This document shows positions 1 through 8,488 of a stretch of DNA of 64,000 bases, piece after piece (positions within the stretch are counted from its first letter, which is position 1; every line of letters starts with the position of its first letter). Below the pieces are notes generated by a model. The model had not been told where the DNA came from, made no database searches, and saw only the letters and a list, made by a program, of their open reading frames with translations. The position numbers were made by a program, and so were the translations under genes. The stretch is from Aureimonas sp. AU22 (GTDB lineage Bacteria > Pseudomonadota > Alphaproteobacteria > Rhizobiales > Rhizobiaceae): NCBI RefSeq assembly GCF_001463745.1, contig NZ_BBWJ01000010.1, positions 1 to 64,000 of the forward strand, written 5' to 3'.

Positions 1-108
1 GGGCACAGGATTGATGCCGGTGGACAGGTCGAGCCAGTCCTCGCGCCGCCCGCCGAAGCGCGCGATCGCCGCGCCCAGCGCCCCGCCGTGGACGAGATGC
101 GCGCTCAC
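1..108 (-). CDS. cobC: Threonine-phosphate decarboxylase-type aminotransferase, 5' end only
   Basis: Only the first 36 codons are inside the window; the gene runs off the left edge. Reading from a GTG at 108 the protein begins MSAHLVHGGALGAAIARFGG and continues to a DLSTGINPVP stretch. This is the usual N-terminus of the PLP-dependent CobC/CobD family, which supplies (R)-1-amino-2-propanol phosphate for the nucleotide loop of cobalamin. The GTG start overlaps the last codon of cobB by four bases, so the two are probably translationally coupled at the end of a minus-strand operon. The PLP lysine lies outside the window, so the call rests on the N-terminal motif and on context. Confidence 0.82.
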   Translation of the reverse strand, partial: MSAHLVHGGALGAAIARFGGRREDWLDLSTGINPVP

Positions 109-1412
109 GTGCGGTCGACCACGTGGATGTAGGAGCCGGACACGCGCCCGCGCCGAAGACCGACGCCGCCGAGGGCTTCGCCGAGCGCATCCGCGGCCTC
201 GAACAGCCGCTCGCCCTCGCCCTCCCCGACGATCGTGGAATAGTGGAACTCGTGGCCGACGAGCGGCCCTTCCCAGGGACCGCCCGGCAGCGCCGTCAGC
301 CGGCGATAGCCGAGATGGAGGCGCTGCGTGGCGAAGGAGGTGACGAGCGGCAGGAAGCCGAGCATCGGATGGCGCCGACCTCCGGCGTCCTCCAGCACGT
401 CGCCGAGAACCATGTAGCCGCCGCATTCGCCATAGATCATGGCATTTCGCTCGCGCGCTCGCGCCATGCCGGCGTGAAACCCGCCGGCCTCGGCGATGCG
501 ACCGGCATGAAGCTCGGGATAGCCCCCCGGCAGGAATACGGCATCCGCCGTGGCGTCCGGTCCTTCGCCAGCGAGCGGCGAGAAGAACGACAGCGCCGCC
601 CCCGCCTTATGCCAGCCATCGAGGAGGTGGGGATAGGCGAAGGCGAAGGCCTCGTCGCGCGCCACCGCGATTCGGGCACCGAGCGGGGCAAGGCGTGCCG
701 TCGGGGCGATGGGGTTCCGCCGTGGCTGCGCGGATCGAAGCAGCGCTTCGAAGGCCGCCGCGTCCGCGCCCTCGCCGAACCAGTCGGCCGCCCGCTCCAG
801 AAACGCGTCGAGCCCGTCGGTCTCCCCGGCGCCGACGAGACCGAGATGGCGCTCCGGCATCGCCAGCGCCTCGCGCCGGGGCAGCGCGGCGAGGATCGGC
901 AGGCCCAACGGCTCGAGCGCGCCGCGCAGCATCGCCTCGTGCCGCGCGCTGCCGACGCGGTTGAGCGCGAGGCCGCACAGGGGCAGGCCCTCGCGATGGT
1001 CGCGAAACCCTCGCACCAAGGCCGCCACCGAGTGCGACTGCCTGGCGCAATCCACCACGAGGAGCACGGGGAGCCCCAAGATCTCGGCGAGGTCGGCGGC
1101 CGAGCCCGTTCCATCCGCCGCGCCGTCGAAGAGCCCCATCATGCCCTCAACGACGAGGGCGTCGCCACCGGTCTCGGCCAGATCGCGAATCAGCGCGGGG
1201 CGCATGGCATAGGGGTCGAGATTGACGGATGCGCGCCCCGCCGCCACCGCGTGGAAAGCGGGATCGATATAGTCCGGCCCCGCCTTGGCGGGCGCGACAC
1301 CCAGCCCGCGCCGACGCGCCCAGCGCAGGAGTGCCAGGGTGAGAAGCGTCTTGCCGCTGCCCGACTGGGGCGCGGCGACGAGGAGACCGGGACGGGGCGG
1401 AACGACGGGCAT
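105..1412 (-). CDS. cobB: Hydrogenobyrinic/cobyrinic acid a,c-diamide synthase
   Basis: CobB (435 aa from this start) amidates the a and c acetate side chains of the corrin, using ATP and glutamine. The N-terminal dethiobiotin-synthetase-like domain carries the P-loop PQSGSGKT near residue 15. The C-terminal class I glutamine amidotransferase domain shows the nucleophile context YGECGGYMVLG. I chose the ATG at 1412, which gives MPVVPPRPGLLVAAPQSGSGKT as expected for the family; upstream in-frame starts add an unconserved, overly basic leader. The start faces that of cbiD 47 bp away, so the two genes share a very short divergent promoter region. The downstream gene cobC overlaps by 4 bp. The product follows CobH/CbiC in the pathway and in the aerobic route precedes CobN. 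Confidence 0.95.
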   Translation of the reverse strand: MPVVPPRPGLLVAAPQSGSGKTLLTLALLRWARRRGLGVAPAKAGPDYIDPAFHAVAAGRASVNLDPYAMRPALIRDLAETGGDALVVEGMMGLFDGAADGTGSAADLAEILGLPVLLVVDCARQSHSVAALVRGFRDHREGLPLCGLALNRVGSARHEAMLRGALEPLGLPILAALPRREALAMPERHLGLVGAGETDGLDAFLERAADWFGEGADAAAFEALLRSAQPRRNPIAPTARLAPLGARIAVARDEAFAFAYPHLLDGWHKAGAALSFFSPLAGEGPDATADAVFLPGGYPELHAGRIAEAGGFHAGMARARERNAMIYGECGGYMVLGDVLEDAGGRRHPMLGFLPLVTSFATQRLHLGYRRLTALPGGPWEGPLVGHEFHYSTIVGEGEGERLFEAADALGEALGGVGLRRGRVSGSYIHVVDRT

Positions 1413-1459
1413 GATCGGTGGCGCTTTTCGCACGGATGCGCCGCGCCTATAAGCCCCCG

Positions 1460-2578
1460 ATGGGTCTCGATCTCGGCCAGCGCCGCACAGGAACAAGCGA
1501 AACGCGGGACGGCGTGCCGCTGCGGCGCGGCTGGACCACGGGCGCCTGCGCCACCGCCGCGACCAAGGCCGCGCTCGCCGCGCTCCTCACCGGGGAATTC
1601 CCCGATCCCGTCGAGATCGTCCTGCCCAAGGGCGAGCGGCCCGCCTTCCCGCTGGCGCGCACCGCGCTCACGCAGGCGCAAGCCTTCGCCGCCATCGTCA
1701 AGGACGCCGGCGACGACCCCGACGTCACGCACCTCGCCGAAGTCGGCGCGCGCGTGCGCTTCGGCCCGCCGGGCAGCGGCATCGTGTTCCGCGCAGGGCC
1801 GGGGGTCGGCACGGTGACGCGGCCGGGCCTGCCGATCCCGCCCGGCGAGCCGGCGATCAACCCGGTGCCCCGCGCCCTGATGCGCGCCGAGGTCGAGGCG
1901 CTCTGCGCCGTCCACAGGCTTGCGCCGGACGTCGAAATCTCGATCGAGGTGCGGGACGGCGAGCGGCTGGCGGAGCGGACCTGGAACGGGCGGCTCGGCA
2001 TCCTCGGCGGGTTGTCGATCCTCGGCACGACGGGGATCGTTCACCCGTTCTCGTGCTCGGCCTGGATCCATTCGATCCATCGCGGCATCGACGTCGCGCG
2101 CGCCTCTGGGCTTGCCCATGTCATCGGCGCGACGGGTTCCACCAGCGAGGACGCGGCGCGACGCCTGTATCCCGAGCTTCCCGACATCGCCTATCTCGAC
2201 ATGGGCGACTTCGCCGGCGGCGTCCTGAAATACCTTCGCCGCCACCCGGTGCCGCGGCTGACGCTGATCGGCGGGTTCGCCAAGTTCACCAAGCTCGCGC
2301 AGGGGTCGCTCGACCTTCACTCGGGACGCAGCCAGGTGGACCCCGGCTTCCTGCTCGCCCTCATGGGCGAGGTCGCGGCCGAGACGCGGGGCGCCGTGCT
2401 CGGCGCCAACACGGCGAAGGAGGTGCTGGACCTTGCCGCCGGGGTAGGGCTGGATCTCGCCGCGCCCGTCGCATCGAAGGCGCTCGCGACGGCGCGCGAC
2501 GCGCTCGGCGATGCGCCGTGCCGCGTCGAGGTGCTGGTGACGGACCGGGCGGGCGGGGTGATCGCGCGTGCCGTCTAG
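1460..2578 (+). CDS. cbiD: Cobalt-precorrin-5B C1-methyltransferase
   Basis: CbiD (372 aa) is the SAM-dependent enzyme that methylates C1 of the ring-contracted macrocycle in the early-cobalt pathway. The diagnostic N-terminus LRRGWTTGACATAATKAA and the later GTTGIVHPFS and GGFAKFTKLAQG stretches identify it. I chose the ATG at 1460 (MGLDLGQ) over one at 1418, because the longer start would place 14 unconserved residues in the divergent promoter region shared with cobB. Its end overlaps the GTG start of cobK. The presence of CbiD rather than CobF for C1 methylation matters for deciding which corrin route is used. Length and motifs match the family. Confidence 0.93.
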   Translation: MGLDLGQRRTGTSETRDGVPLRRGWTTGACATAATKAALAALLTGEFPDPVEIVLPKGERPAFPLARTALTQAQAFAAIVKDAGDDPDVTHLAEVGARVRFGPPGSGIVFRAGPGVGTVTRPGLPIPPGEPAINPVPRALMRAEVEALCAVHRLAPDVEISIEVRDGERLAERTWNGRLGILGGLSILGTTGIVHPFSCSAWIHSIHRGIDVARASGLAHVIGATGSTSEDAARRLYPELPDIAYLDMGDFAGGVLKYLRRHPVPRLTLIGGFAKFTKLAQGSLDLHSGRSQVDPGFLLALMGEVAAETRGAVLGANTAKEVLDLAAGVGLDLAAPVASKALATARDALGDAPCRVEVLVTDRAGGVIARAV

Positions 2579-3317
2579 AGAAGCGCTCGGCGTCCTGATC
2601 CTCGGCGGCACGGCGGAAGCCACGGCGCTCGCGATCCGTCTGCACACGGAACGCCGCGTCGAGCGACTCGTGCTGTCGCTGGCCGGCCGCACCCTTCGAC
2701 CCGATCTGCCCGAAGGGGTCGAAGCCCGCATCGGCGGCTTCGGCGGCGCGGCGGGCCTTGCCGCCTATCTCGCAGCGGAAGGCATCACCCATCTCGTGGA
2801 CGCGACGCATCCGTTCGCGGCGGGTATTTCGCGCAATGCGGCGGAGGCAGCGCTTGCGGCCGGCGTGCCGCGCCTCGCGCTCCATCGCCCCGGCTGGGAC
2901 GCGCGTCCCGGCGACCGGTGGGTCCACGTCGCGTGCCTGAAGAGTGCGTGCGACGCCCTGCCCCCCGGCGCACGGCCGTTTCTGGCGCTGGGCCGGCAGC
3001 ACATCGCGCCGTTCCGCCACCGACCGGATCTGCGACCCGTCCTGCGGATGGTGGATCCGCCGGACGCGCTGCCCTTCGCGGCCGACCTCGTTCTCGGCAA
3101 ACCGGGGGACGCGGCATCCGAGATCGCGCTGTTCGCAGGAAAAGGCATCACCCACGTCGTCTGCCGCAACGCAGGCGGCGCGGCGTCCTACGCGAAGATC
3201 GAGGCTGCGGGGGCTCTCCGGCTTCCCGTCGTCCTCATCGACCGCCCGCCCGCCCCACCGCCGCCGATGGTGGCGAGCGTCGAAGAGGCGGTCGCGTGGC
3301 TCCGGAGAACGCCCTAG
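2568..3317 (+). CDS. cobK: Precorrin-6A / cobalt-precorrin-6A reductase
   Basis: CobK/CbiJ (249 aa) is an NADPH-dependent reductase of the macrocycle between C1 methylation and C5/C15 methylation. The N-terminal VLILGGTAEATALA motif is characteristic, as are the ITHLVDATHPFAAGIS and ITHVVCRNAGG blocks. The start is a GTG at 2568 inside the last codons of cbiD, which implies translational coupling. The gene converges on cobM: both stop codons are TAG and are read from the same palindromic CTAG at 3314-3317, so the genes overlap tail to tail by four bases with no room for a terminator. Confidence 0.93.
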   Translation: MPSREALGVLILGGTAEATALAIRLHTERRVERLVLSLAGRTLRPDLPEGVEARIGGFGGAAGLAAYLAAEGITHLVDATHPFAAGISRNAAEAALAAGVPRLALHRPGWDARPGDRWVHVACLKSACDALPPGARPFLALGRQHIAPFRHRPDLRPVLRMVDPPDALPFAADLVLGKPGDAASEIALFAGKGITHVVCRNAGGAASYAKIEAAGALRLPVVLIDRPPAPPPPMVASVEEAVAWLRRTP

Positions 3318-4093
3318 CCGGCCGACTTGCCGCGGACGGAGCGCAGGATATGGGGATGCGCCGCGTCGTAGAGCTTGGAGTCTATGAACCCCTCGGCGCC
3401 CAATGCCCGGCCGACCAGCACGAGCGCCGTACGGGTGAGCTTGGCCTTGCGCACCTTGCGGGCCACGGTGGCGAGCGTCGCGTGGATGAAGGCTTCGTCC
3501 GGCCAGCCGACGCGATAGGCGACGACCACCGGGCAGTCCGGTCCATAGGCCGGCAAGGGCGAGAGTTCGCGCTCGATATGGGCGAGGTTGCGGATCGACA
3601 GGTGGATCGCGAGCGTCGCGCCGCTCCGGCCCAATGTCGCCAGGTCCTCGCCCGCCGGCATGGCGGAGGACTTCATCGCCGTGCGTGTCACGATGACGCT
3701 CTGGCAGACCTCGGGGATCGTCAGCTCCTGCCGGAGCGCGGCGGCCGCCGCCGCAAAGGCGGGCACGCCCGGCGTCACGTCGTAGGCGATCCCCAGTGCG
3801 TCCAGACGGCGCATCTGCTCGGCCGTCGCGCCGTAGATCGACGGATCGCCGGAATGGACGCGCGCCACATCGAGGCCGGCCGCATGGGCGGCCTCCATCT
3901 CGGCGACGATCTCGTCGAGATGCATCGGCGCCGTGTCGAGGACGCGGGCGCCCTCGGGCGCCGCCTTCACGATCTCCTCCGGCACCAGCGACCCGGCATA
4001 GAGACAGACCGGGCAACGCTCGATGAGGCGAAGCCCGCGGACGGTGATGAGGTCGGGCGCGCCGGGTCCGGCACCGATGAAATGAACGGTCAC
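3314..4093 (-). CDS. cobM: Precorrin-4 C11-methyltransferase
   Basis: This is a 259-aa SAM-dependent tetrapyrrole methylase that methylates C11. The N-terminal loop GAGPGAPDLITVRG is the family signature, and MHLDEIV, VHSGDPSIYGA and YDVTPGVPAFAAAAAAL are conserved SAM-site blocks. The gene is the last of the minus-strand operon cbiX-cobH-cobL-cobI-cbiG/cobJ-cobM. Its ATG overlaps the stop of cbiG-cobJ by 4 bp (ATGA). The same family includes CbiF, the cobalt-precorrin-4 enzyme; sequence alone cannot separate the cobalt-loaded from the metal-free substrate. Confidence 0.95.
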   Translation of the reverse strand: MTVHFIGAGPGAPDLITVRGLRLIERCPVCLYAGSLVPEEIVKAAPEGARVLDTAPMHLDEIVAEMEAAHAAGLDVARVHSGDPSIYGATAEQMRRLDALGIAYDVTPGVPAFAAAAAALRQELTIPEVCQSVIVTRTAMKSSAMPAGEDLATLGRSGATLAIHLSIRNLAHIERELSPLPAYGPDCPVVVAYRVGWPDEAFIHATLATVARKVRKAKLTRTALVLVGRALGAEGFIDSKLYDAAHPHILRSVRGKSAG

Positions 4094-5895
4094 GATCCGA
4101 TCCCCGATCCGGCCTTCGCGGCATAGCCGCGCGGCGTGTAGGCATAGGTGCGCCCCTCACCGCTCGTGAAGGCGCGCGTGTTGGTGGAGCCGACGACGAC
4201 CACGGTCAGCATGTCGACCTCGTCGACCGCGAGATGCTGCAATTCCACGATGCGGACGCTCTCGCCCTCGCGCCCGAGATTGGTGGCGAGCACCACCGGC
4301 GTCTCGGCCGGGCGATGGCTGAGCAGCACGTCGCGGGCGTGGGCGAGTTGCGTGCGGCGGCGCTTCGAAACCGGATTGTAGAAGGCGATCACGAAGTCGC
4401 CCTCGGCGGCCGCCTTCACCCGCCGCTGGATGTCCTCCCAAGGCGTGAGGAGGTCGGACAGCGAGATCGTGCAGAAGTCGTGCCCGAGCGGCGCGCCGGC
4501 CCGCGCGGCGGCGGCCTGCAGCGCCGAGATGCCGGGCGACACTGCGATCGCGACGCGGCGCGCACTGTGAGACACGTCGCCCCGGTCGATCAGTTCGAAC
4601 ACCAGCGTCGCCATCGCGTAGATGCCGGCATCGCCCGAGCAGACGAGCGCGACGTCGCGCCCCTCCGCCGCGAGTTCCAGCGCGAAGCGCACCCGCGCCT
4701 CCTCCGCCCCGAGATCGAAGTCGTGGCGCTGCTTGCCGGTGGCCAAAGGTCCGAGAAGGTCGAGATAGAGCGAGTAGCCGACGAGATCGCTCGCGCGGGC
4801 GACCATGGCGGAGACTTCCGGCGAGCGCCATTGCGCCCCGCCCGGCCCGATCCCGACGACGAAGAGGCTGCCCCGCGCGCGGCCGATCGTGGCCGGATCG
4901 ACGGGCCGGGGCGCCCGGGCAAGGGCCGCCGTCGCGCGCGCCGACTTGCGCTTGGCAACCACGAGGGCGCCGTCCGCTCCCGCGCCGGCGAGCGCCGCGC
5001 CTTCCGAAACGCCGTGGCAGCCGGCTTCCCGGAAGACGACCTCGGATGGGTTCGCCAGCCGCGGCGTTTCCGCCTCCAACCGTGCGGCGTCGAAGAAGCG
5101 GGCGGGCACGCCGTAGCGGGCGGCGACCGCATGGATGGCGGGCTCGTCGGCCTTCAGGTCGAGCGAGGCGACGGCGGCGAGCGACAAGGGGCTGAGGCCG
5201 GATTCCGCCAGCACGCGCTCCGCCAGCGCCACGGCCTCTTCCGGCGGCGCGCCGCGCTCGGCACCGATCCCGAGCACCAGCGTCTTCGGGCGGTAGAGGA
5301 GTTCGAGCGGAGCCGGTTGCCGTGCCGCGTCCGTCACCGACAGTGACACGCGCCCGTCGTCGGAGACGGGGATGGAGGACGCTTCGAGCCAGTCCGCCCG
5401 GCCTTCGATCCAGGCATGCTCGCCGGAGAGGAGTTCGGCCATCACGCCCTTGGCGTCGGCCGGGTTTTCGAGCGCGTAGCCCTCGGGCGGCGCGTCGAGC
5501 GCCACGCCGAAACGCAGGTCGCCGGCCGTGGTGATGGCGGGCGCGACATCGAGGACAACCGCGATGCGGCGTGCGAGATCGTTGGCGCCGTGGTGCCCGC
5601 CGAGGAGCGGCACCACGGCCGAGGCATCCTCGGCCACGCAAAGGACCGGTGGCTCGGTGCCCTTGTCGGCGAGGAGCGGCGCCAGGATGCGGATCAGGGC
5701 GCCCGACGCCATCAGGGCGACGATCGGCCGCCCGGCGGCGAAGAGGGCGCGGATGTGCTCGCCGGCATGGGCAAAGGTCACGTCGGCGCCGGACACGCGC
5801 GTCGTGCCATGCACCTCGCCGCGCAAGGCATCGGCGAGACGACGTGCGAGGGTGGAGGCGGCGGGGCCGAGGCAGAGGATCGCCGGCGTATTCAT
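4090..5895 (-). CDS. cbiG-cobJ: CbiG-CobJ fusion: cobalt-precorrin-5A hydrolase / precorrin-3B C17-methyltransferase
   Basis: This 601-aa protein joins two corrin enzymes. Residues ~1-330 form CbiG: an N-terminal part (GEHIRALFAAGRPIVALMASG), a middle segment, and a C-terminal CobE-like domain starting at LVLGIGAERGA and reaching FREAGCHGVSEGAAL. CbiG opens the delta-lactone and releases the C20-derived two-carbon fragment. Residues ~350-601 form the CobJ/CbiH methylase (FVVGIGPGGAQWRSPE, VCSGDAGIYAMA, FYNPVSKRRRTQL), which contracts the ring and methylates C17. I chose the ATG at 5895, which overlaps the cobI stop by 4 bp. Fusing the two places ring contraction and lactone opening in one chain, and CobM acts between them. 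CbiG acts in the cobalt-early route. Confidence 0.94.
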   Translation of the reverse strand: MNTPAILCLGPAASTLARRLADALRGEVHGTTRVSGADVTFAHAGEHIRALFAAGRPIVALMASGALIRILAPLLADKGTEPPVLCVAEDASAVVPLLGGHHGANDLARRIAVVLDVAPAITTAGDLRFGVALDAPPEGYALENPADAKGVMAELLSGEHAWIEGRADWLEASSIPVSDDGRVSLSVTDAARQPAPLELLYRPKTLVLGIGAERGAPPEEAVALAERVLAESGLSPLSLAAVASLDLKADEPAIHAVAARYGVPARFFDAARLEAETPRLANPSEVVFREAGCHGVSEGAALAGAGADGALVVAKRKSARATAALARAPRPVDPATIGRARGSLFVVGIGPGGAQWRSPEVSAMVARASDLVGYSLYLDLLGPLATGKQRHDFDLGAEEARVRFALELAAEGRDVALVCSGDAGIYAMATLVFELIDRGDVSHSARRVAIAVSPGISALQAAAARAGAPLGHDFCTISLSDLLTPWEDIQRRVKAAAEGDFVIAFYNPVSKRRRTQLAHARDVLLSHRPAETPVVLATNLGREGESVRIVELQHLAVDEVDMLTVVVVGSTNTRAFTSGEGRTYAYTPRGYAAKAGSGIGS

Positions 5896-6623
5896 CGGGC
5901 ATTCCCCTCGTCCAGCGCGCGGAGGATCGCGGGTTCGCCCCCCTTGTAGAGAAGGATCAGCGCGAAGTAGGGCGCGCGGGCGTCGGTCTCGGCGAGCGGC
6001 AGGACGCGCTCGCCCGGCTGGCCGATGCGTTCCGCGTAGCTCGCCCGGGCGGTGAGACCCATGTCCGCGATCAATGCCTTCACCCGTTCGAAATGCCGGC
6101 CGAGCTTCAGGATCGCGACGCTCTCCGCCGCCGCGATCGCCGGCCGCAGCGCCTCGTCGGGCAGCGTCGCCGGCAGGACGCAGAAGCGGTCGCCGCGCGC
6201 GCTCAAAGGGCGGCCCGTGCGCGCCGCCGCCGCCATCACCGAGGAGACGCCGGGCACGACCTCCGTGGGATAGCGATGACCGAGGCGGGCGAAGAGCTGG
6301 AGGAACGAGCCGTAGAAGAACGGATCGCCCTCGCACAGGACGGCGACGTCCCGCCCTGAATCGAGCGCGTCGGCGATCTTCGGAGCGGCGAGATCGTAGG
6401 CCCCCTGCCCCGGCGCTCGCTCGCTCGCCATGCAAAGCGGGATCGCGATCTCGACCTGGCCGCCCGGCAGGTGCGGGGCCGCGATCGCGCGCGCAAGGCT
6501 CGTGGCGCCTTCGGACAGCGGATAGGCGATGACCGGCGCCTGGCGCAGGAGCCGCACCGCCTTCAGCGTCAGGAGTTCGGGATCGCCGGGCCCGAGGCCA
6601 AGGCCCAGAAGCCGGCCGGTCAT
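5892..6623 (-). CDS. cobI: Precorrin-2 C20-methyltransferase
   Basis: This 243-aa tetrapyrrole methylase adds the C20 methyl group to precorrin-2 (or cobalt-precorrin-2 in CbiL). The N-terminal GLGLGPGDPELLTLKAVRLL is the family signature, and later blocks VLCEGDPFFYGSF and VVPGVSSVMAAAARTG form the SAM pocket. The ATG at 6623 overlaps the cobL stop by four bases, and its own stop overlaps the cbiG-cobJ start. Size agrees with the usual ~240 aa. Whether the substrate already carries cobalt depends on the CbiX encoded upstream in the same operon. Confidence 0.95.
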   Translation of the reverse strand: MTGRLLGLGLGPGDPELLTLKAVRLLRQAPVIAYPLSEGATSLARAIAAPHLPGGQVEIAIPLCMASERAPGQGAYDLAAPKIADALDSGRDVAVLCEGDPFFYGSFLQLFARLGHRYPTEVVPGVSSVMAAAARTGRPLSARGDRFCVLPATLPDEALRPAIAAAESVAILKLGRHFERVKALIADMGLTARASYAERIGQPGERVLPLAETDARAPYFALILLYKGGEPAILRALDEGNAR

Positions 6624-7834
6624 GGAAGAGCCTTCTTCGTGACATGCCAGTGGGTGACGGGCATCGACGCCCGCCAGCCGCGATAGGGGCCGACGGGCTC
6701 GGCGGCCGCCACCGAGACGCGCAGGAGTTCGCCCCCGTGGACCTCGTGGAGCGCGAGGAGGATCGCCTCCGATTCGAGCGTCACCGCATGGGCGACCAGC
6801 CGCCCGCCGGGTTTCAGGGCGCCGAAGGCCGCGGGAAACAGCCCGTCCGTCAGCCCGCCGCCGAGAAACACGGCGTCGGGGGCGGGCAGCCCATCGAAGG
6901 CGTCCGGGGCGCGGGCGGGGACGATGGCGAGGCCGACCGGCGCGAGGCGCTCGGCGTTCTCGGCGATCATCGCCCGGCGCGCTTCGACGGGCTCGATGGC
7001 GATCGCTCGGCCACCCGGCGCGGCGCGCAGCCATTCCACCGAGATCGAGCCGCATCCGGCGCCGACGTCCCAGAGAAGCTCGCCCGGCATCGGCTCGAGC
7101 GCCGAGAGCGCCAGCGCGCGCAGGGTTCGCTTCGTCATCTTGCCGTCGTGGCGGAAGGCGTCGTCGGGCAGGCCGGCGACCGTGGAGCGGGCACGGCGGC
7201 CCGCGTCAGCCCGGCATTCGAGCGCGATCGTGTTGAGATCGGCGATGGCCTGGAGATCGAAGCCAGCTGCCTTCGCCTCGCGGATCCGCTCGGCCGCGCC
7301 GCCCATGTGCTCCAGCACATGGAGGCGGCTTGTCCCGAACCCGCGCGCCGCGACGAACGCCGCGAGGCGCGTGGCGGATGCGCCGTCCTCCGACAGAAGC
7401 AGCAGGCGCGCGCCGTCGCGCAATTCGGGGACGACCGCTTCCAGCGGCCGGCCATGGATCGACACGCAGCGCACATCCTCCAGCGCCCAGCCGAGCCGTG
7501 CGGCGGCCAGCGAAAAGGCGGAGGGTGCGGGAAGAACCGCGAACGCGCCGGGCTCGATCACCTCGCGCAGCCAGCGCGCCGGGCCGAACCAGGACGGATC
7601 GCCCGTCGCCAGCACCACCGCGCGGCGCCCGCGCGCGGCCAGGATGTCGGGTGCCGACGCGGCGAAGGGCGAGCGCCAGGGACGTCGCTCGGCCGGATGG
7701 TCCGCGGGTAGCAGCGCCAGGTGACGGGCGCCGCCGAAGACGATCTCCGCCGCGGCGAGGACGCGCGCGGCTTCGGGCGAAAGGGTCTCGATCCCGCCGT
7801 CGCCGATGCCGACGAGATGCAGCCAGGGCGTCAT
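6620..7834 (-). CDS. cobL: Precorrin-6Y C5,15-methyltransferase (decarboxylating)
   Basis: CobL (404 aa) is a two-domain enzyme. Residues ~1-200 are the CbiE tetrapyrrole methylase (LVGIGDGGIETLSPEA, VVLATGDPSWFG), which methylates C5/C15. Residues ~210-404 are the CbiT Rossmann methyltransferase (MTKRTLRALALSALEP, LLWDVGAGCGSISVEWLRA), which also decarboxylates the ring-C acetate. Both SAM sites are intact. I took the ATG at 7834 (MTPWLHLVGIGDGG); it overlaps the cobH stop by 4 bp, matching the spacing of the rest of the operon. The fused CbiE-CbiT form is typical of alphaproteobacteria. Confidence 0.95.
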   Translation of the reverse strand: MTPWLHLVGIGDGGIETLSPEAARVLAAAEIVFGGARHLALLPADHPAERRPWRSPFAASAPDILAARGRRAVVLATGDPSWFGPARWLREVIEPGAFAVLPAPSAFSLAAARLGWALEDVRCVSIHGRPLEAVVPELRDGARLLLLSEDGASATRLAAFVAARGFGTSRLHVLEHMGGAAERIREAKAAGFDLQAIADLNTIALECRADAGRRARSTVAGLPDDAFRHDGKMTKRTLRALALSALEPMPGELLWDVGAGCGSISVEWLRAAPGGRAIAIEPVEARRAMIAENAERLAPVGLAIVPARAPDAFDGLPAPDAVFLGGGLTDGLFPAAFGALKPGGRLVAHAVTLESEAILLALHEVHGGELLRVSVAAAEPVGPYRGWRASMPVTHWHVTKKALP

Positions 7835-8481
7835 GCCGGCGCGCCCTCGAGGCCGGCGGCGAGCGCGTTGACGGCGGCCGCCGCCACGGCGCTGCCACCG
7901 CGCCGGCCGGTGAGCGTCGCGAAGGGGAGCCCGCGCGGGTTCGCGGCGAGTTCCGCCTTCGATTCGGCGGCGCCGACGAAACCCACGGGAAAGCCGAGGA
8001 TCACGGCAGGGTGCGGCGCGCCTTCGTCGAGCCGTTCCAGAAGACGGAACAGCGCGGTCGGCGCGTTGCCGATGGCGACCACCGCCCCGTCGAGATCGGC
8101 GTCCCACAGATCCACCTGCGCGGCCGATCGCGTGGTGGCAACCTGTCTCGCATGCTCGGAAACGCCGGAATCGTTCAGACGGCACACCACGCGATTGCCG
8201 GCCGGAAGCCGCGCCCGGATCACGCCATGCGCGACCATCTCGGCGTCGACGAGGATCGGTGCGCCGCGCTGCAGCGCCGCCCGCCCCGCCGCCACGGCAC
8301 CCGGCGAGACGACGAGGTCGTCGATCGCATCCACCATGCCGCAGGCATGGGCGATACGGATCGCGAGGTCCTGCGCGTCGGGGGCAAGACGCGCGAGCGC
8401 GGGCGCGCCCTCCTCGCGGATGGTGCGAAAGCTCAGCGCATAGATCGCTGCGGGATCGCGCAGGTGGGCGGGCACGGGCAT
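7831..8481 (-). CDS. cobH: Precorrin-8X methylmutase
   Basis: CobH/CbiC (216 aa) moves the C11 methyl to C12 to give hydrogenobyrinic (or cobyrinic) acid. The catalytic histidine is seen in RIAHACGMVDAIDDL near residue 45. The substrate-binding blocks PILVDAEMVAHGV and VILGFPVGFVGAAESK are conserved, and the C-terminal TGRRGGSAVAAAAVNAL is typical. The gene begins 7 bp downstream of cbiX and overlaps cobL by four bases. Confidence 0.95.
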   Translation of the reverse strand: MPVPAHLRDPAAIYALSFRTIREEGAPALARLAPDAQDLAIRIAHACGMVDAIDDLVVSPGAVAAGRAALQRGAPILVDAEMVAHGVIRARLPAGNRVVCRLNDSGVSEHARQVATTRSAAQVDLWDADLDGAVVAIGNAPTALFRLLERLDEGAPHPAVILGFPVGFVGAAESKAELAANPRGLPFATLTGRRGGSAVAAAAVNALAAGLEGAPA

Positions 8482-8488
8482 CGGCGCC

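Noticed and set aside
123-1817. A 564-codon plus-strand frame opposite cobB
   Set aside because: No recognisable protein; cobB has its P-loop and amidotransferase cysteine on the minus strand.
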